Source: Ampelomyces quisqualis
Taxonomy: Eukaryota; Ascomycota; Dothideomycetes; Pleosporales; Phaeosphaeriaceae
Assembly: GCA_018398575.1 (NCBI GenBank)
Contig: JAGTXZ010000018.1
Location: 3,472,001 to 3,536,000, forward strand
Direction of reading: 5' to 3'
Length of the DNA stretch: 64,000 bases
Position numbers and translations under genes: made by a program. Positions 24,772 through 35,992 of this stretch are shown piece after piece. The notes below the pieces were generated by a model that worked only from the letters and a program-made list of their open reading frames with translations, did no database searches and was not told the origin of the DNA. Position 1 is the first letter of the stretch; each line of letters begins with the position of its first letter.

Positions 24772-25550
24772 ATGCCTATTCCTGTCTTTCTTAGAGCTTA
24801 TCTTCTAGCTTATTAGGTTGTTTACCTACAGGCTGCAAGGGCTTTTACCTGCAGCTATTTTAATATTAAGTTTAGATTCTATTTAGACGTGTTTAAGAAG
24901 TGTGCTTATTGCACACTCTTAAATAAGAAGTGTTACTTAGTTCTTCTATATGCAGGCTAGAAGTATAATAGCCTTTTTAAGGCTCTTAACTGCAGGTTTA
25001 CTGCTTTAAGTAGAGATAAGTCTAATAAGGTAGTATTAGAGCAAAAGGCTGCTGTTAAGAAGGCAGCGTTTTAGTTAGCTGCTGTTGTGTAAGTAGGCAC
25101 TGCACAAGTAGCTAATATAAACAACACTAACTTGTTAGTTAGCGCTTATTACTAGAAGGAGAAGCTAGCTAAAGAGGTTAAGGTAATAGCTAAAGAAGTT
25201 AGGTTACTTAGAAGAAGTACAGCTAGGTTAACTAGTATAGTTACTTAGCTAGTAGATATTATAATAGCATTAAGGGCTAATTAGTTAGTAGAGTAAGAGA
25301 AGGCGTAGGTAGCAACGTTTTAGGCAGCAGTAGAGCAGAAGGCAGGTACTTGCAGTAGGCAGGGCTAGAACAAAGAACAACTAGGTAGTACGTTAGTGTC
25401 TATACTTAGGGATTTAGACAGTTAAGAATGTCCTACTAGTAGTAGCAATAGTCTGCTGTTAGATCTAATAGAAGAGTAAGACTCTTATTGTTAATAGCTG
25501 TTACTTACTAGTGTAGTAGTTGCAATATTAAGTTTAATTTCTCTAACATA
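24772..25550 (+). pseudogene. Antisense accessory ORF of Gypsy family B
   Basis: From an ATG at 24772 one frame on the + strand, opposite to gag-pol, runs for about 240-260 codons. Its stops are all explicable by RIP (TAG/TAA for CAG, CAA or TGG). The product is basic. It has a Cys motif at 24901-24933, C-x2-C-x6-C (KKCAYC...NKKC), and then a long Lys/Glu/Ala/Leu-rich stretch likely to form a coiled coil. It ends in an acidic tail. It is convergent with pol and lies between the 3' LTR and the chromodomain. The same frame is present in copy B2. Function is unknown; nucleic-acid or metal binding is only suggested by the cysteines. Confidence 0.6.
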
Positions 25551-25579
25551 ATTGTTTTGCAATGCTGTAAGATCTTTAA

Positions 25580-28500
25580 CTCCTTTTTCTTATGCTGTAA
25601 TCTACTTAGCTAACGCTTGTAGAAGTCTTAGCTATTTTAGATAGCGTTTATAGAACGCTTGCAATATATATAGGGCGCCTATAAAGTTTAAGGCGTTATA
25701 CTAGGTAGAGTTAAAGTTATAGCCTACCTATTTTACGCAATACTTTAGGATAGAGCAGTACAGCTTACTAGCTAAAATCTCTTTAACTTTCTATTCTTTA
25801 ACGCCTTAAATTAGGATGCTAGATAGGTTTAGGCTTAGCTAACTAGGCAGGGGGTTGTTAGAGTTCTTATAGAGGACATCTGGAGCGAACACGTTATAGA
25901 TCTTAGAGCCTACTAGTAGCTTTAGTTAGAATAAATAGCTAACTTATTCTAGAACTTTAAAGGGGCCTTCTTATAATTCAGCAAGTTTGCAACTTAGGCA
26001 GGTAATAGATAGGTTTTAGGTTAAAAGGTAAACCTTGTTACTTACTACCTAATTTATAGGTTAACAATGTTTGTTTACCTTAGTAGCTATCTGTTTTTAC
26101 ACTTTCTCTATATTATCTTTAGCTGTGCGCTAGGCTTTATGCATGTAGGTAGCTAAGCTTAAGGCATTCTTAACGTTTACATCTTTGTGTTTTAAAGAGG
26201 ATAATGCCTAATCTTAGCTCTATTATAGTTTAAATCTAAACAAAAGCTAGTATAGCGCTATACTAATTGCAGAGTGCAGCAGCGTAGCTTAGGCTTAATT
26301 GATTATTAGCAAGAGGTTACTTTAGTTGTTCTAGTAATAGAATATAAAAGGCCTTAATTGTTAATTAATATACTTGTTTATAATCTTAGTTTGTCTATTA
26401 GTTTGTTTATAGTAGGCTGTAGAAAGCTTAAGTTGTACACCTAGGATCTTGCAGAACTTAGACTAGAATTAGGATATAAACTAGGGTCTGTAGTTAGACA
26501 CTATACTTTTAGGCGTATAGCTAAATTAGTATACCTATTAAATAAACAAGTAAGCTATTTCTTAAGCGTTAATTGTTTTGTAGTAAGAAATAGAAACAGC
26601 TTGCTTAGATAAGTAATTAATAATAACTATAATTTAATTATAGCTATAACAATCTGTTAAGAATGTCTTAAAATCTATACACAAATGCTGCATAAGCCTA
26701 TTAGGAATTTGTAATAGATAGAGAAAACCTTAGGCTTAGAGCTGTTTTAGATAGGATCTTTAACAGGAAACGCAGTTTTGTATATAGCATTTACATATAG
26801 CCTCTATACCTCTCTAATAATATTACTAAGCTAGGAGCTAATACGTCTTTATAGCGCTTAAGTAAGCAGTAGATACTTAATTGTAAGCCTCTCTAATTAG
26901 TTAAGTGTACAAAGAAGAGTCTCTAGGTATACATAGGCGTAAGTAATACAGTAGTAGTCCTTCTTAGATATAATATAGCTGTAGTAGCGTAAGGCGTTCT
27001 TCCTTAAAGGAGCAGCAATTCTCTGCTAGCAGGGCTTTAATTAGTTCTAACAAGTTAAGATTTAGAGAAGCACTAATAGATTAGACTAAAATAGCTAAAA
27101 TATTAATCTCTAGCTAGTTACAGACGTAGTTCTAAGCTAGTTTAGAGTTAACTAGAGAGCTTAGGCGTTTAGGTCCTAGAAGTACACAAAATCTGTTGTC
27201 TTATTAGGCAGCCTTAAGCTTACTAACGTCCTATTCCCTTTAGCTTAGGATATTAGCTTACTTGTTAAGCTTGCTAGGCGTGTACTTAATGCAGAAATTA
27301 AAAGAGGTAATAATCTCTGCCTATTGTGCTTAACGTGCATTAAGAACCTTAGTAGTTATAAAGTATTCTAAGGAGTAGTAATCTAAATACACCTAGATTT
27401 AACTCTGTATAGAGGTAAGTTTAGCTCTCTACTTCTTAAACGCTTTTAGGATAGTAAAAAGTTTCTTATTATATATTTCCTAATTAAGCTTAGCCTTAGA
27501 TAGGGCGTAACTATAAAAGGCTACAGGATACTACTTGTTGTTAAAGTACTTCTAAGAGAGTACTTCTGCTATTACTCTATCTAACGCGTTAGTTTCTAAC
27601 TTTATGTTATACTTAGAATAGAAATGAGATAGCGTAGGAATAGCTAAAAGTAAGGCTTTAATCTAATCAAAAGCCTATTAGTAGTCTATAGTCTAATTAA
27701 ATAGTGTAGCAGGACTTTAAAGCTTTATAATTAGTTTAGCTACACAAGAGAAATTCTTAATAAATTGTTAATAGAAACTAGCAAAACTAAGAAATAACTT
27801 AACGCTAGTAACTATAGTAGGTTTAGCCTAGTTTTAGAGTGCTTCTACCTTGTTAGAGTTAACTTTAGTGCTCTAGTTTGTTAAAACGTAACCTAGATAC
27901 TTTATGCAGGTTATATAGAATTTACTCTTCTAAATGTCTACTTAGAGTCCTGTAGTACGTAGGCGCTCTAGGACCTTTTAGACGTGTTTCTAATATAAGT
28001 TTATATCCTTAGAGTAGATTAGGATATTGTTAAGATACGCAATGCAGAAATTGCTAAGATAATTAATTAGTATATTATTTATATAGCGTTAATATGTAGC
28101 TAGCCTATTGCACAAGCTAAAAGAAAGAACCTTACACTTATATATACTGTAACAGGTCTAAAAGGTAGTATACTCTTTAGAGTTAAGATCTATACAAATT
28201 TTGTTAAAAGCGGCCCTAATGTTAAACTTAGTAAAGATCTTAGCCTTAGAAGGGCGTAATAGCAGCTTATTAATGTAAGGGATTAGATAGACGTCCTTAC
28301 GCGTAAGGGCGTTAATCTTCTAGTAGTCTATATAGATGCGTATATCTCTATTTAGTTTGCGTATACAAAGGATAAGTAAAGTAAAAGAACTTTAGCTAGC
28401 CTTAATAAAACTCTTCTAAAGGTGTTCCTAGACGTAGGCCTTAGTAGCTTTAAGCTCCTTTTAGTTTTGCTTGTATAAGAGACTAAACGCATTTAGTAAT

Positions 28501-28995
28501 AGTTCTTTAAGGATAATCTTGTAATTGTACAGACAATAAGAAGGTAATTAATTGGCTGCTAACTTACTAAATACATCCTAATACTAGGAGTAACAGGCAG
28601 GTAATCTTTTATCTAATTGGCTTTAATTGTCTGCGTTGTCCTTAGAGGCAAGGATCCTATTAATCTTATAGAGGCTTGTTGTAAAGAACTTGTTCTAGGG
28701 CTTCTTTATAATAAAGTAAAATGCATTAGCAGAAATAAAAGCAATGCAGGTAGTTAAAGAGGGTTTAGACTCTAAGCGGTTTTGCTTAGTTAGGGTATAA
28801 GAGATCTCTAAGATTTTTTGGGCTAATAGAAGCTTTAAGCATCCCTTAATATAATAGATAGAAGAAAAGAAACAGTAAAAACTGTTTTAGATATAATAGT
28901 CTTCTTTCTTCTATAGAGCGTTGCGTTGTTGCACATTAAGATAGACAGTAGCTAGCACTATAGCTTAATATAGAATAGTAGGAATAGAGAGTAAG
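25580..28995 (-). pseudogene. B1 pol, 3' part: RT, RNase H, integrase, chromodomain
   Basis: This minus-strand stretch is collinear with about 44070-47450 of copy B2, where RT, integrase and chromodomain motifs can be read. It stops at the insertion point of element C at 28996. Stops of RIP type occur throughout. Confidence 0.75.
28991..28995. repeat. Target-site duplication of element C (left)
   Basis: GTAAG, matched exactly by 35988-35992 on the other side of element C. Confidence 0.95.
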
Positions 28996-29277
28996 TGTAA
29001 GAGGTTTATATAGCAGCAAAGTTACAGGATAATAATAGTAGTACAGGTAGAAGTAAGTTAATTCCTGTTCTGCTACTTTAGTGCAGAACTACCCTTTTGT
29101 AGATACAACTAGACGCGTGTTCTTATAACTAAAATGTACTAGGTTTGCGCTAGCGTAGCGCTATTAAGACGCTAGGGCAGCTGTGCGCGTTCTACGCGTA
29201 AGGACGCTAGGGTAGCGTTGTTGTAGTGCAGGCGTATTGCTGCGCAACTAACAGCTCTACGCTATAGCATCCTTATA
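28996..29277 (-). repeat. 3' LTR of element C
   Basis: It runs TGTAAGAGGTTTATA...CATCCTTATA and is identical in length to 35706-35987. Differences are transitions. Confidence 0.95.
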
Positions 29278-29400
29278 ATTATTTCTTCTCCTCTAGAATT
29301 GCTGTCCTAGCAATTTGTATAACGTTAGGTCTTGTTAGCGCGTGCCTAACGTTGTTGTTGTAAGAGCTGTTATTGTACTAAGGCTAAAACTCTAGGTAAA

Positions 29401-30610
29401 TCTAAGAGGCAGCTAGTAGCTATAGTAATAGCAGAATTATAGTAGAACTTTGTGTGCTTAATTCTTTTTGCTTCCTTAGTAACAATTATATTACTATTAC
29501 TACTACACTATCTCCTAGCTCTACGCTGTTACAACTCTGTTACCTCTATATCAATTACTATAAGCACTACGCCTATGCTGCCTGCTACCTCTACTGTTTC
29601 TGTAAGTAGTGTAACGCTAGCGTTGCAATATTGCTAACCTAGCGTTTAGGCTACGCCTGTTGCCTGCTGCAGTAGCGTCCCTAATATTAAGCTAGCTAAG
29701 CTAGTTTGCCTGCGTTGTGCTAAGAGTCTAAAGATTAATAGTATAGCGTGCAACTACGTTCCTAGCAGCCTGCAGTGCAATAGGTGCGCCTATAAGAAGA
29801 AGTCCTGCACTCTAGTACTACTAAGTTTTGTTAAGAGCTAGAATACTTTATACTAGTAGTAGCAGCGCTTTGCTACTAATAAGGCTAGAGTAGACCTAGA
29901 TGTTAACGCGTAGGAGATAGCGTTGCGCTAGTAGACTACCTTAGTAGAGCTTTTCCTTTGTAAGGAGGTAAAGTTTAGGAGTCGCTATTAGCCTAAGGGT
30001 AATAAGATCTAGATCCTGCAGGTTAAGGCAACTAACTGCCTCTTTACTGCAGTAGAGGGTATTCTTAATCTCTTGCAGGCCTAGGTAAGTTATTTTTTCT
30101 TGTTTCTTACAGTTGCTGCGCTGTTGTTCTAACGTTATCTAGGCTAATCTGCTACTGCTTGGCAAGGCTAACGCGCAGTCTAACTCTAACCTTAATTTAG
30201 AAGGGGCTGCTAGCAACTAGGGCTCTAATTCTAGGGGGCGTAAGGAGCAGAAGAAGGAGAGGGATAAAACCCCTCCTTCTTAGAGCCCTACTCTTACGCT
30301 CCTTCTCTCTAAAGAAAAGGGCAAGGCTAAGGGCAAGGCTAAGGCTAAGGCTAAGGCCCTTAGGAAACGCCTAGCCAAGTCTTAGCTAACTAGGCAGCCT
30401 CTTTTTAAGCGCTCTGCTACTAAGGGTAAGCTAAAGCGCTCTTAACGCGCTGCTACTACGCTGTTAACTTGTAAGCTAGTAGGTAATCTAGGTAAAGCTG
30501 CTGCAGAGAGGTAAGAAGGTGTAGAAGAGGTTAAGGAGGAGGATAAGAAGGGTAGTAGAGACAAGTTTTCTATCTCTAAGAACCTAGATAACAAGAACTT
30601 CCTAGAGTAA
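29401..30610 (+). pseudogene. Antisense accessory gene of Gypsy family C, two exons
   Basis: This gene lies on the + strand, opposite to element C gag-pol and convergent with it. Exon 1 (about 29401-30084) has a Ser/Thr-rich start and then a Cys-rich basic segment: C-L-R-C at 29707-29718, then C-N-R-C-A-Y-K-K-K-S-C at 29776-29808. A putative intron spans 30085-30142 (58 nt). It starts GTAAGT, has a TTCTAAC branch site and ends TCTAG; the preceding bases would be CAG before RIP. Exon 2 (30143-30610) stays in the same phase and encodes a low-complexity Ser/Asn stretch, a Lys/Ala-rich basic tract (KGKAKGKAKAKAKA) that could be a nuclear-localisation or DNA-contact region, and an acidic EEVKEEDKKG segment. 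It ends at TAA. The start codon is not certain; ATA codons near 29422 could be RIPed ATGs. A few RIP stops break it. No known family is recognised. Confidence 0.6.
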
Positions 30611-30668
30611 GCTAGCGTTTATGCCTAGTTACGCTGCTTAGGCGCTAGCGTTGCGCTGCTAAGGCGCC

Positions 30669-30730
30669 TAGTTTTTTTTTTCTTTTTTCTTTTTTTTTTT
30701 TCTTTTGTTTTTTCTTTTGTTTTTTCTGTA
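30669..30730. repeat. T-rich tract between convergent frames of element C
   Basis: Almost pure T with spaced C and G separates the end of the antisense gene from the 3' end of pol. On the minus strand this is an A-rich tract just after pol. Confidence 0.85.
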
Positions 30731-30739
30731 TATTAATTT

Positions 30740-33700
30740 GTAATAATAATTAATCTCCTCTCTAGTTATACTTTTCTATAAGTAATTTGTCTATGTCTTT
30801 TTAATTAACCTACTTATTATATTCTAGTAGCTAGCCTTTCTATTTAACTAGGTAATTTACTAAATATCTATTGCGCTAATTTACTAGGACAGCTTTAACC
30901 TTGTAGCGTTGCTCTAGCTTATTACTATTGTCTAGGTTAACAGGCCTAAGTAGAGTTAATTCTTCCCTCTTCCTTAGCACAAATAGCTAGAGTAAGGACG
31001 TATAGAATACAGGGTAGACCTTTATGTATAATAAGAGTAAGATTCTAAAAGCCTGTAAGCTAATTTACTTATCTACTAGGAAGAGGCCTATCTAGCGTAG
31101 TAACAGCTTTTTGCTAGCGCTGCGCAGGCGTAGATGCTTTGTTAATAAGAAGACTATATCCCCTAGTTTAAACCCTTAGGGCCTGTGTTTCTTGTTGTAA
31201 TATTGTTTCTAGTATTGCAAACTTTTGCTCTAGTAATTAGCTAAAGCGTTCTAAGTTTGTATAAGCTTCTGCAACCTTTCTCTAATACTAGGAACTTTAG
31301 TAGGCGCTATTAGCTTACAGTTAAGGCGTAGGTAGAACTTATAGTAGGCAAAGAATAGAGATACTCCTAATATAGCCTGTCTAGCATTATTGTATGTAAA
31401 CTCTGCTAGTAACAAGAGGTGTACCTAATTATTAGGTTAATTACCTATAAAAGCCCTTAAGTATTGCTCTAGCGTTTAATTCTAACGCTCTGTTTGGCTA
31501 TCTGTTTGCAGATAGAAGGTAGTGCTAAGCTAGCGCTTTACCTTTGCTACAAAGTAGAAGTCTACCTAGAACTGCAAAGTAAAGACACTTTCTTAGTCTA
31601 ATACAATACCTTTAGGTAAGCTAAAGAATTGTACAACGTGTTCTAAAAATAGATCTACTAATTATAAGGTAGTAACTGTTTTCTGTGTAGAGATATACTT
31701 AGCTATTTTTGTGTACTTGTTAACTATAACAAGTATTGCGTTATACACAACGCTGTAGCGCTTAGCAGGTAGTAGGCCTATAACAAAATCTATTATAATT
31801 TCTTGCTATAGTTTCTAAGGTTAGGGGAGCGCGTTTAACACGCTAGTAGGGCGCTGCTTAAGCGACTTTGTGCCTTAGCACACTAAGTAAGAGTTAATGT
31901 ACTCCTTAAGCTCTTTCTTAAGCCTAGGCTAATAGTAGTATTAGGCTACAAGCTTAAGCGTTTTAGCCTGCCTAAAATAGCTAGCAAGTAGATTGTTATG
32001 ATACAGCTTAAGAAGCTTAGCCTTAAGAGCTAGCTCTAGTAGGATATATAATTAGTCCTTAAACTAAAGGCTGCCTAAAGCGTTAAGCTTCTAGTGCCTT
32101 AGGCGTTTGCTAGTGCCTTAACAGGCAGACGCTAGGGATTTAACGTCTCTGCGTATTACAACTACTTCTAGGTTATTCTATTATGCTTGTACACAGATTT
32201 TAAAGAAGGACTTAGGAAGTTTCTTATAAGCTAACCTTTCTAAGGCTGCAGCTTTTACTTGTAACTACGTAACCCTTTAGGCTATTACTAGTCTGCCCTT
32301 AGGAATCTCCTAATTAGAGCTGTAGCTCCTAGCTGTTGCCTTAACGCTGTGCGTTAGGCTTTGTAACTGCGTAACCCTTTAGGTTACTACTAGTCTGCCC
32401 TTAGAAATCTCTTAATTAGAGCTGTAGCTTGTAGCTGTTGCCTTAACGCTGTGTGCTAGGCTTATAGAAACATCTTTACTAAGATGTAGAGTACCTGCTT
32501 GCTGTTAAGCTGTTGTCTAGCTTTCTACTAACGCTAGCTCTTTACTAGGTAGCTTAGCTTAGGTTTCTGCTAGCTGCAACTTCTTTTGCAGTGCTAGCAA
32601 TATATCTAATAGTTAAATATCTAGCGTATTGCTGTTGTCTATAAGTTGCCTTAAAGGCCTGTCTATAAGATTTGTCTTTTTAGACTAATGCTTAATCTTA
32701 AAGTTGTAAGCAGCTAGCTTTATTGCCTAGCTAGCCTGTCTCTTAGACAGGGTTAACGTACCTATAAAGCCGCGTAGGTTGTTATAGTCTATCTATATTT
32801 TTAACTAAATTGCTAGCCTCTTAACGTAGTAACACTAGTGCTATACTGCTACAACAATAGTAAGGAGCTCTAGGTTATATATATAGTAGTTCCTTTCTGT
32901 AGGTAAGAGCTTCCTTAACTAGAAGGCTACAGGGTGCTAGTTCCTATCTGTATAGAGTTAGAAGAAGATGCCTGCTACTCCCTAAATAGAGGTATTAGTT
33001 TCTAACTTAGATAGGAGTGTATAATTGTAGTGCTGCAGGACAGGCGTAGTTGTAAACTTGTTGCATAGCTAGCGCTTTGCTTTCTCTGCAGCGTTAGGCT
33101 AGTTAAAAGAACTAGACTTCTTCCCTTAAACTAATCCTTTTAGAAGATTAGTAATTAGGCTAATAATAATAGAGAAACCTTATATAAAGCGTTAATAGAA
33201 GTTTGCAAAGCCTAGGAAGACTTAAATATCCTTGAAGGACGTTAGCGTAGGCTAATTAATAACTGCGTGAACCTGTTCTAGATCTATTGTAACGCTATTA
33301 AGGCGCACAATAAACCCTAGGAACTTAACTTAGTTAGTAGCAAAGGTACACTTTTTCAAATTAACAAAAAGACTATATTCTCTTAGCTTAGCAAGTACTT
33401 TTCTTACCTGTTCCTAATAATTCTCTCTCTTTTGAGAAAAGATTAGGATATTGTTAAGATAGACAACGCAAAAGATATCTAAATACAAGGCTAAGGCTCT
33501 GTTAATATACTCCTAGAACGTAGCAGGTATGTTAGTTAGCCTAAAGGGCATAACTATATACTTAAAGTAGCTGTATTGCGTGCAAAACGCTGTCTTCTAC
33601 TTATTACCTTACTAGATCCTAATCTAGTAATACGCGTTCTTAAGATTAAGCTTAGTAAACTTTACTAATCTACAGAGCTAATTAAGGGTTTCCCTAATTA

Positions 33701-34600
33701 AGGGAAGAGCTAGTCTATTCTTCTTAGTAACTTAATTAAGGCCTTAATAATCTACGCAAAGGTATAGCGTTCTATCTTTTTTAGGCACAAACAGAATAGG
33801 TGCCTCTGCAAGGCTTATACTTTCTTGGATCTAGCCTAGGCTTTGCGCTGTTGCTAAGTAGTCGCACAGCACACTTAGCTTCTTTAGTAAAAGGTTATAG
33901 AGCAGCCTATATAGAGCTGTAGTTTCTTCTTTTAACTTAATAGCGTAGTTACCTCTGTAGTGCTGCAGCAGCGCGTTAGCAGCGTTACTATTTGCAACGT
34001 CTTTAAAATCCTTAAGTTTAAGAGGCTACAATAGGTATTTAGCAGAGGAGGATTGTAAACTGCCTACTAGGACTGTGTACACGCTTAGCTTGTTGTAAAG
34101 GGATCCTGCAAAGGTTTTTGCGTCTTTAACCTTTATTATATTAGTGTTAAGCTTGTAGCGCTACTACTTTAACTTGCAGTTAATAACAATGCGCCTCTCT
34201 TTTAGGCTTAGTAGACCTAAAATAACAGGTTGTGCTGCATTAGCAATTCTGTATAGAATAGTAGTAAAGGACTTAGTTACGCCCTAGTTGTCCTTTATTG
34301 TTAGATAAGCTTAATAAGCGTAGAAGCTAGGCATAGTGCTTAAGTTAGGCAAGCAGATAGTTAGTAGCGCAGCGCTGTTAATACAAGGGAGATCCTTAAG
34401 TAAGGCAACTCTCTTGTTAATAGTGCTAAGTTCTGCACTATAGTTAATTAGGATTTGTGTAGGCTGCGCAGCGCTATTGTTACGCAGCGTCTTAAGTACT
34501 TTAATACAATTCTCTTGTTGTAGTAGAACTTAGGCTGTTAAGAGAGAGGCTCCTCTTAGGCCTACTTGTTTTTTGTTTGTATTGCGTTTGAACTAGTAAC
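30740..34600 (-). pseudogene. pol of element C: protease, RT, RNase H, integrase, chromodomain
   Basis: On the minus strand the RT catalytic box at 33450-33461 reads YLNN in place of YLDD, through G-to-A changes on the coding strand. It is followed by the ILIFSQKRENY-type continuation and a KFLGFIV block typical of Gypsy RT. Near 31200-30950 is the integrase C-terminal signature around KLGDIVFLLTKHLR and KVYPVFYTSLL. The chromodomain core (YLVNYLVK followed by KG) lies near 30790-30860. Stops are RIP-type. Protease is placed by order only. Confidence 0.85.
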
Positions 34601-34609
34601 AGGAGAAGA

Positions 34610-35690
34610 GCTGTTAAGCCTTAATCTATACTTTCTAGCCTAATAGCCTATCTTGCTGTAATAGTAGCAGGCGTTAGTTAGCTTTAGGCTTAGGTTTGCA
34701 GTGCTAGCAACACAACGTTGTAGAGCTGTTGCGTCTAGTTTAGGCTGCAAAGTTTTTCCTATACTAGGCGTTTTGTGTGTGCAACAGTATAGTAATAGTA
34801 TACTACTGCTATAGTGTAAGTTGTCTTCTAGCGTTACAGCGCGTTTAACAAGTTCTCTGCAGGTAGTAGAAAACTTAGTGTAGTTAGAGAGGGCTACTCT
34901 AATCTCTAGGTAGAGTTTGCTGTATAAGTGCATTACTAGGTGTTTCTGTTTGTAAGAGAGATTTACCTGATTTTCTAAAGTAGATAGATAGGCTGCAAAT
35001 TTGTTTACTGTTTGGCTATCCTTTTAGAATGCCTTTTAATACTGCATAGTAACTTAAAGCTCTCTATTTATAGAGCTCTTAATCTAATTAAGTAGAAAGG
35101 ACATTATGTTGCGCTACGCTAGCGTTTCGCTGTTGTCTTTCTATTTCCTCTGTATCTACATTTATTAAAACGTAGTTTGTAGGTATTAGAGAGTAAAGGC
35201 AATCTTTTGATCCTTAAGCTAAAAGGCTAAGAGGTCTAATTAAAAGGTAATAGATAGCCTAGCCTTAAAGTTCTAATACTTCCTAATTCCTTTGCCTTTA
35301 AAGATAGGGATTTTCTTAATCTTTGGCCTGCGTTCTAGTAGCGCTAATAGGTTAAGTTAGGGGCGTTACGCTAGTAGAGACGTGTCGCGTCCAACTAGAG
35401 AGGTTAGTAGATCTGTTTTATTTGGGGCGCCTAAAGGCTGTTTAGGAGGTAGAAGAGGTTATTTACCTACTAATAATTGCTCTTATTAGCGTACTTCCTC
35501 CTCTAGAGTCTAGATCTTAGCTTACTCCTTAAGTTCTTGGCGCTAGCGCTTTAGCTGCGCTAAGCGTTTGCCTAGGCTAAGCATTAATTCCTTATTAGAG
35601 GTGTTTTCCCTTAATAGATTGGCTAGTAGGCTTAGGGGCAGATTCTAATCTATTATTATTAGGTAACTAGGCTGCTATCCTTTTGCAAGG
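34610..35690 (-). pseudogene. gag of element C (RIP-degraded)
   Basis: A minus-strand frame, open from 34933 to 34640, is the gag C-terminal half. It ends in ACYYYSKIGY followed by a stop, which corresponds to a CX2CX4HX4C zinc knuckle in which a Cys and the His are now Tyr. The frame continues upstream with RIP stops towards the 5' LTR at 35706. Confidence 0.7.
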
Positions 35691-35705
35691 TAGAGGAATT
35701 AAAAC

Positions 35706-35987
35706 TGTAAGAGGTTTGTATAGCAGCAAAGTTACAGGATAACAATAGTAGTACAGGTAGAAGTAAGTTAATTCCTGTTCTGCTACTTTAGTGCAGAACT
35801 ACTCTTTTGTAGATACAACTAGACGCGTGTCCTTATAACTAGAATGCACTAGGTCTGCGCTAGCGTAGTGCTGTTAAGACGCTAGGGCAGCTGTGCGTGT
35901 TCTACGCGTAAGGACACTAGGGTAGCGTTGTTGTAGCGCAGGCGCATTACTGCGTAACTAACAGCTCTACGCTGTAGCATCCTTACA
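35706..35987 (-). repeat. 5' LTR of element C
   Basis: It runs TGTAAGAGGTTTGTA...CATCCTTACA, is intact and is followed by GTAAG. It is the less mutated of the pair. Confidence 0.95.
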
Positions 35988-35992
35988 GTAAG

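Larger units (their letters stand above)
28996..35987 (-). mobile_element. Gypsy family C, innermost nested element
   Basis: Two 282-bp LTRs (28996-29277 and 35706-35987) flank about 6.4 kb and are bordered by the GTAAG duplication, giving a precise insertion into B1 pol. Gag-pol is on the minus strand: knuckle, RT, integrase C-terminus and chromodomain are readable. The LTRs differ from each other by roughly twenty changes, essentially all transitions. CpG-rich stretches survive (for example CGCTAGCGTAGCGC), so it is younger or less mutated than A and B. An additional gene lies on the opposite strand. Confidence 0.95.

Noticed and set aside
29452..29637. 61-codon + strand ORF with many hydrophobic residues, looking like a small membrane protein
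   Set aside because: It starts at a GTG, and its hydrophobicity comes from C-to-T changes (Pro/Ser to Leu). It is the first part of the antisense gene of element C.
34640..34933. 97-codon minus-strand ORF as an independent gene
   Set aside because: It ends in a degraded zinc knuckle and is part of element C gag.
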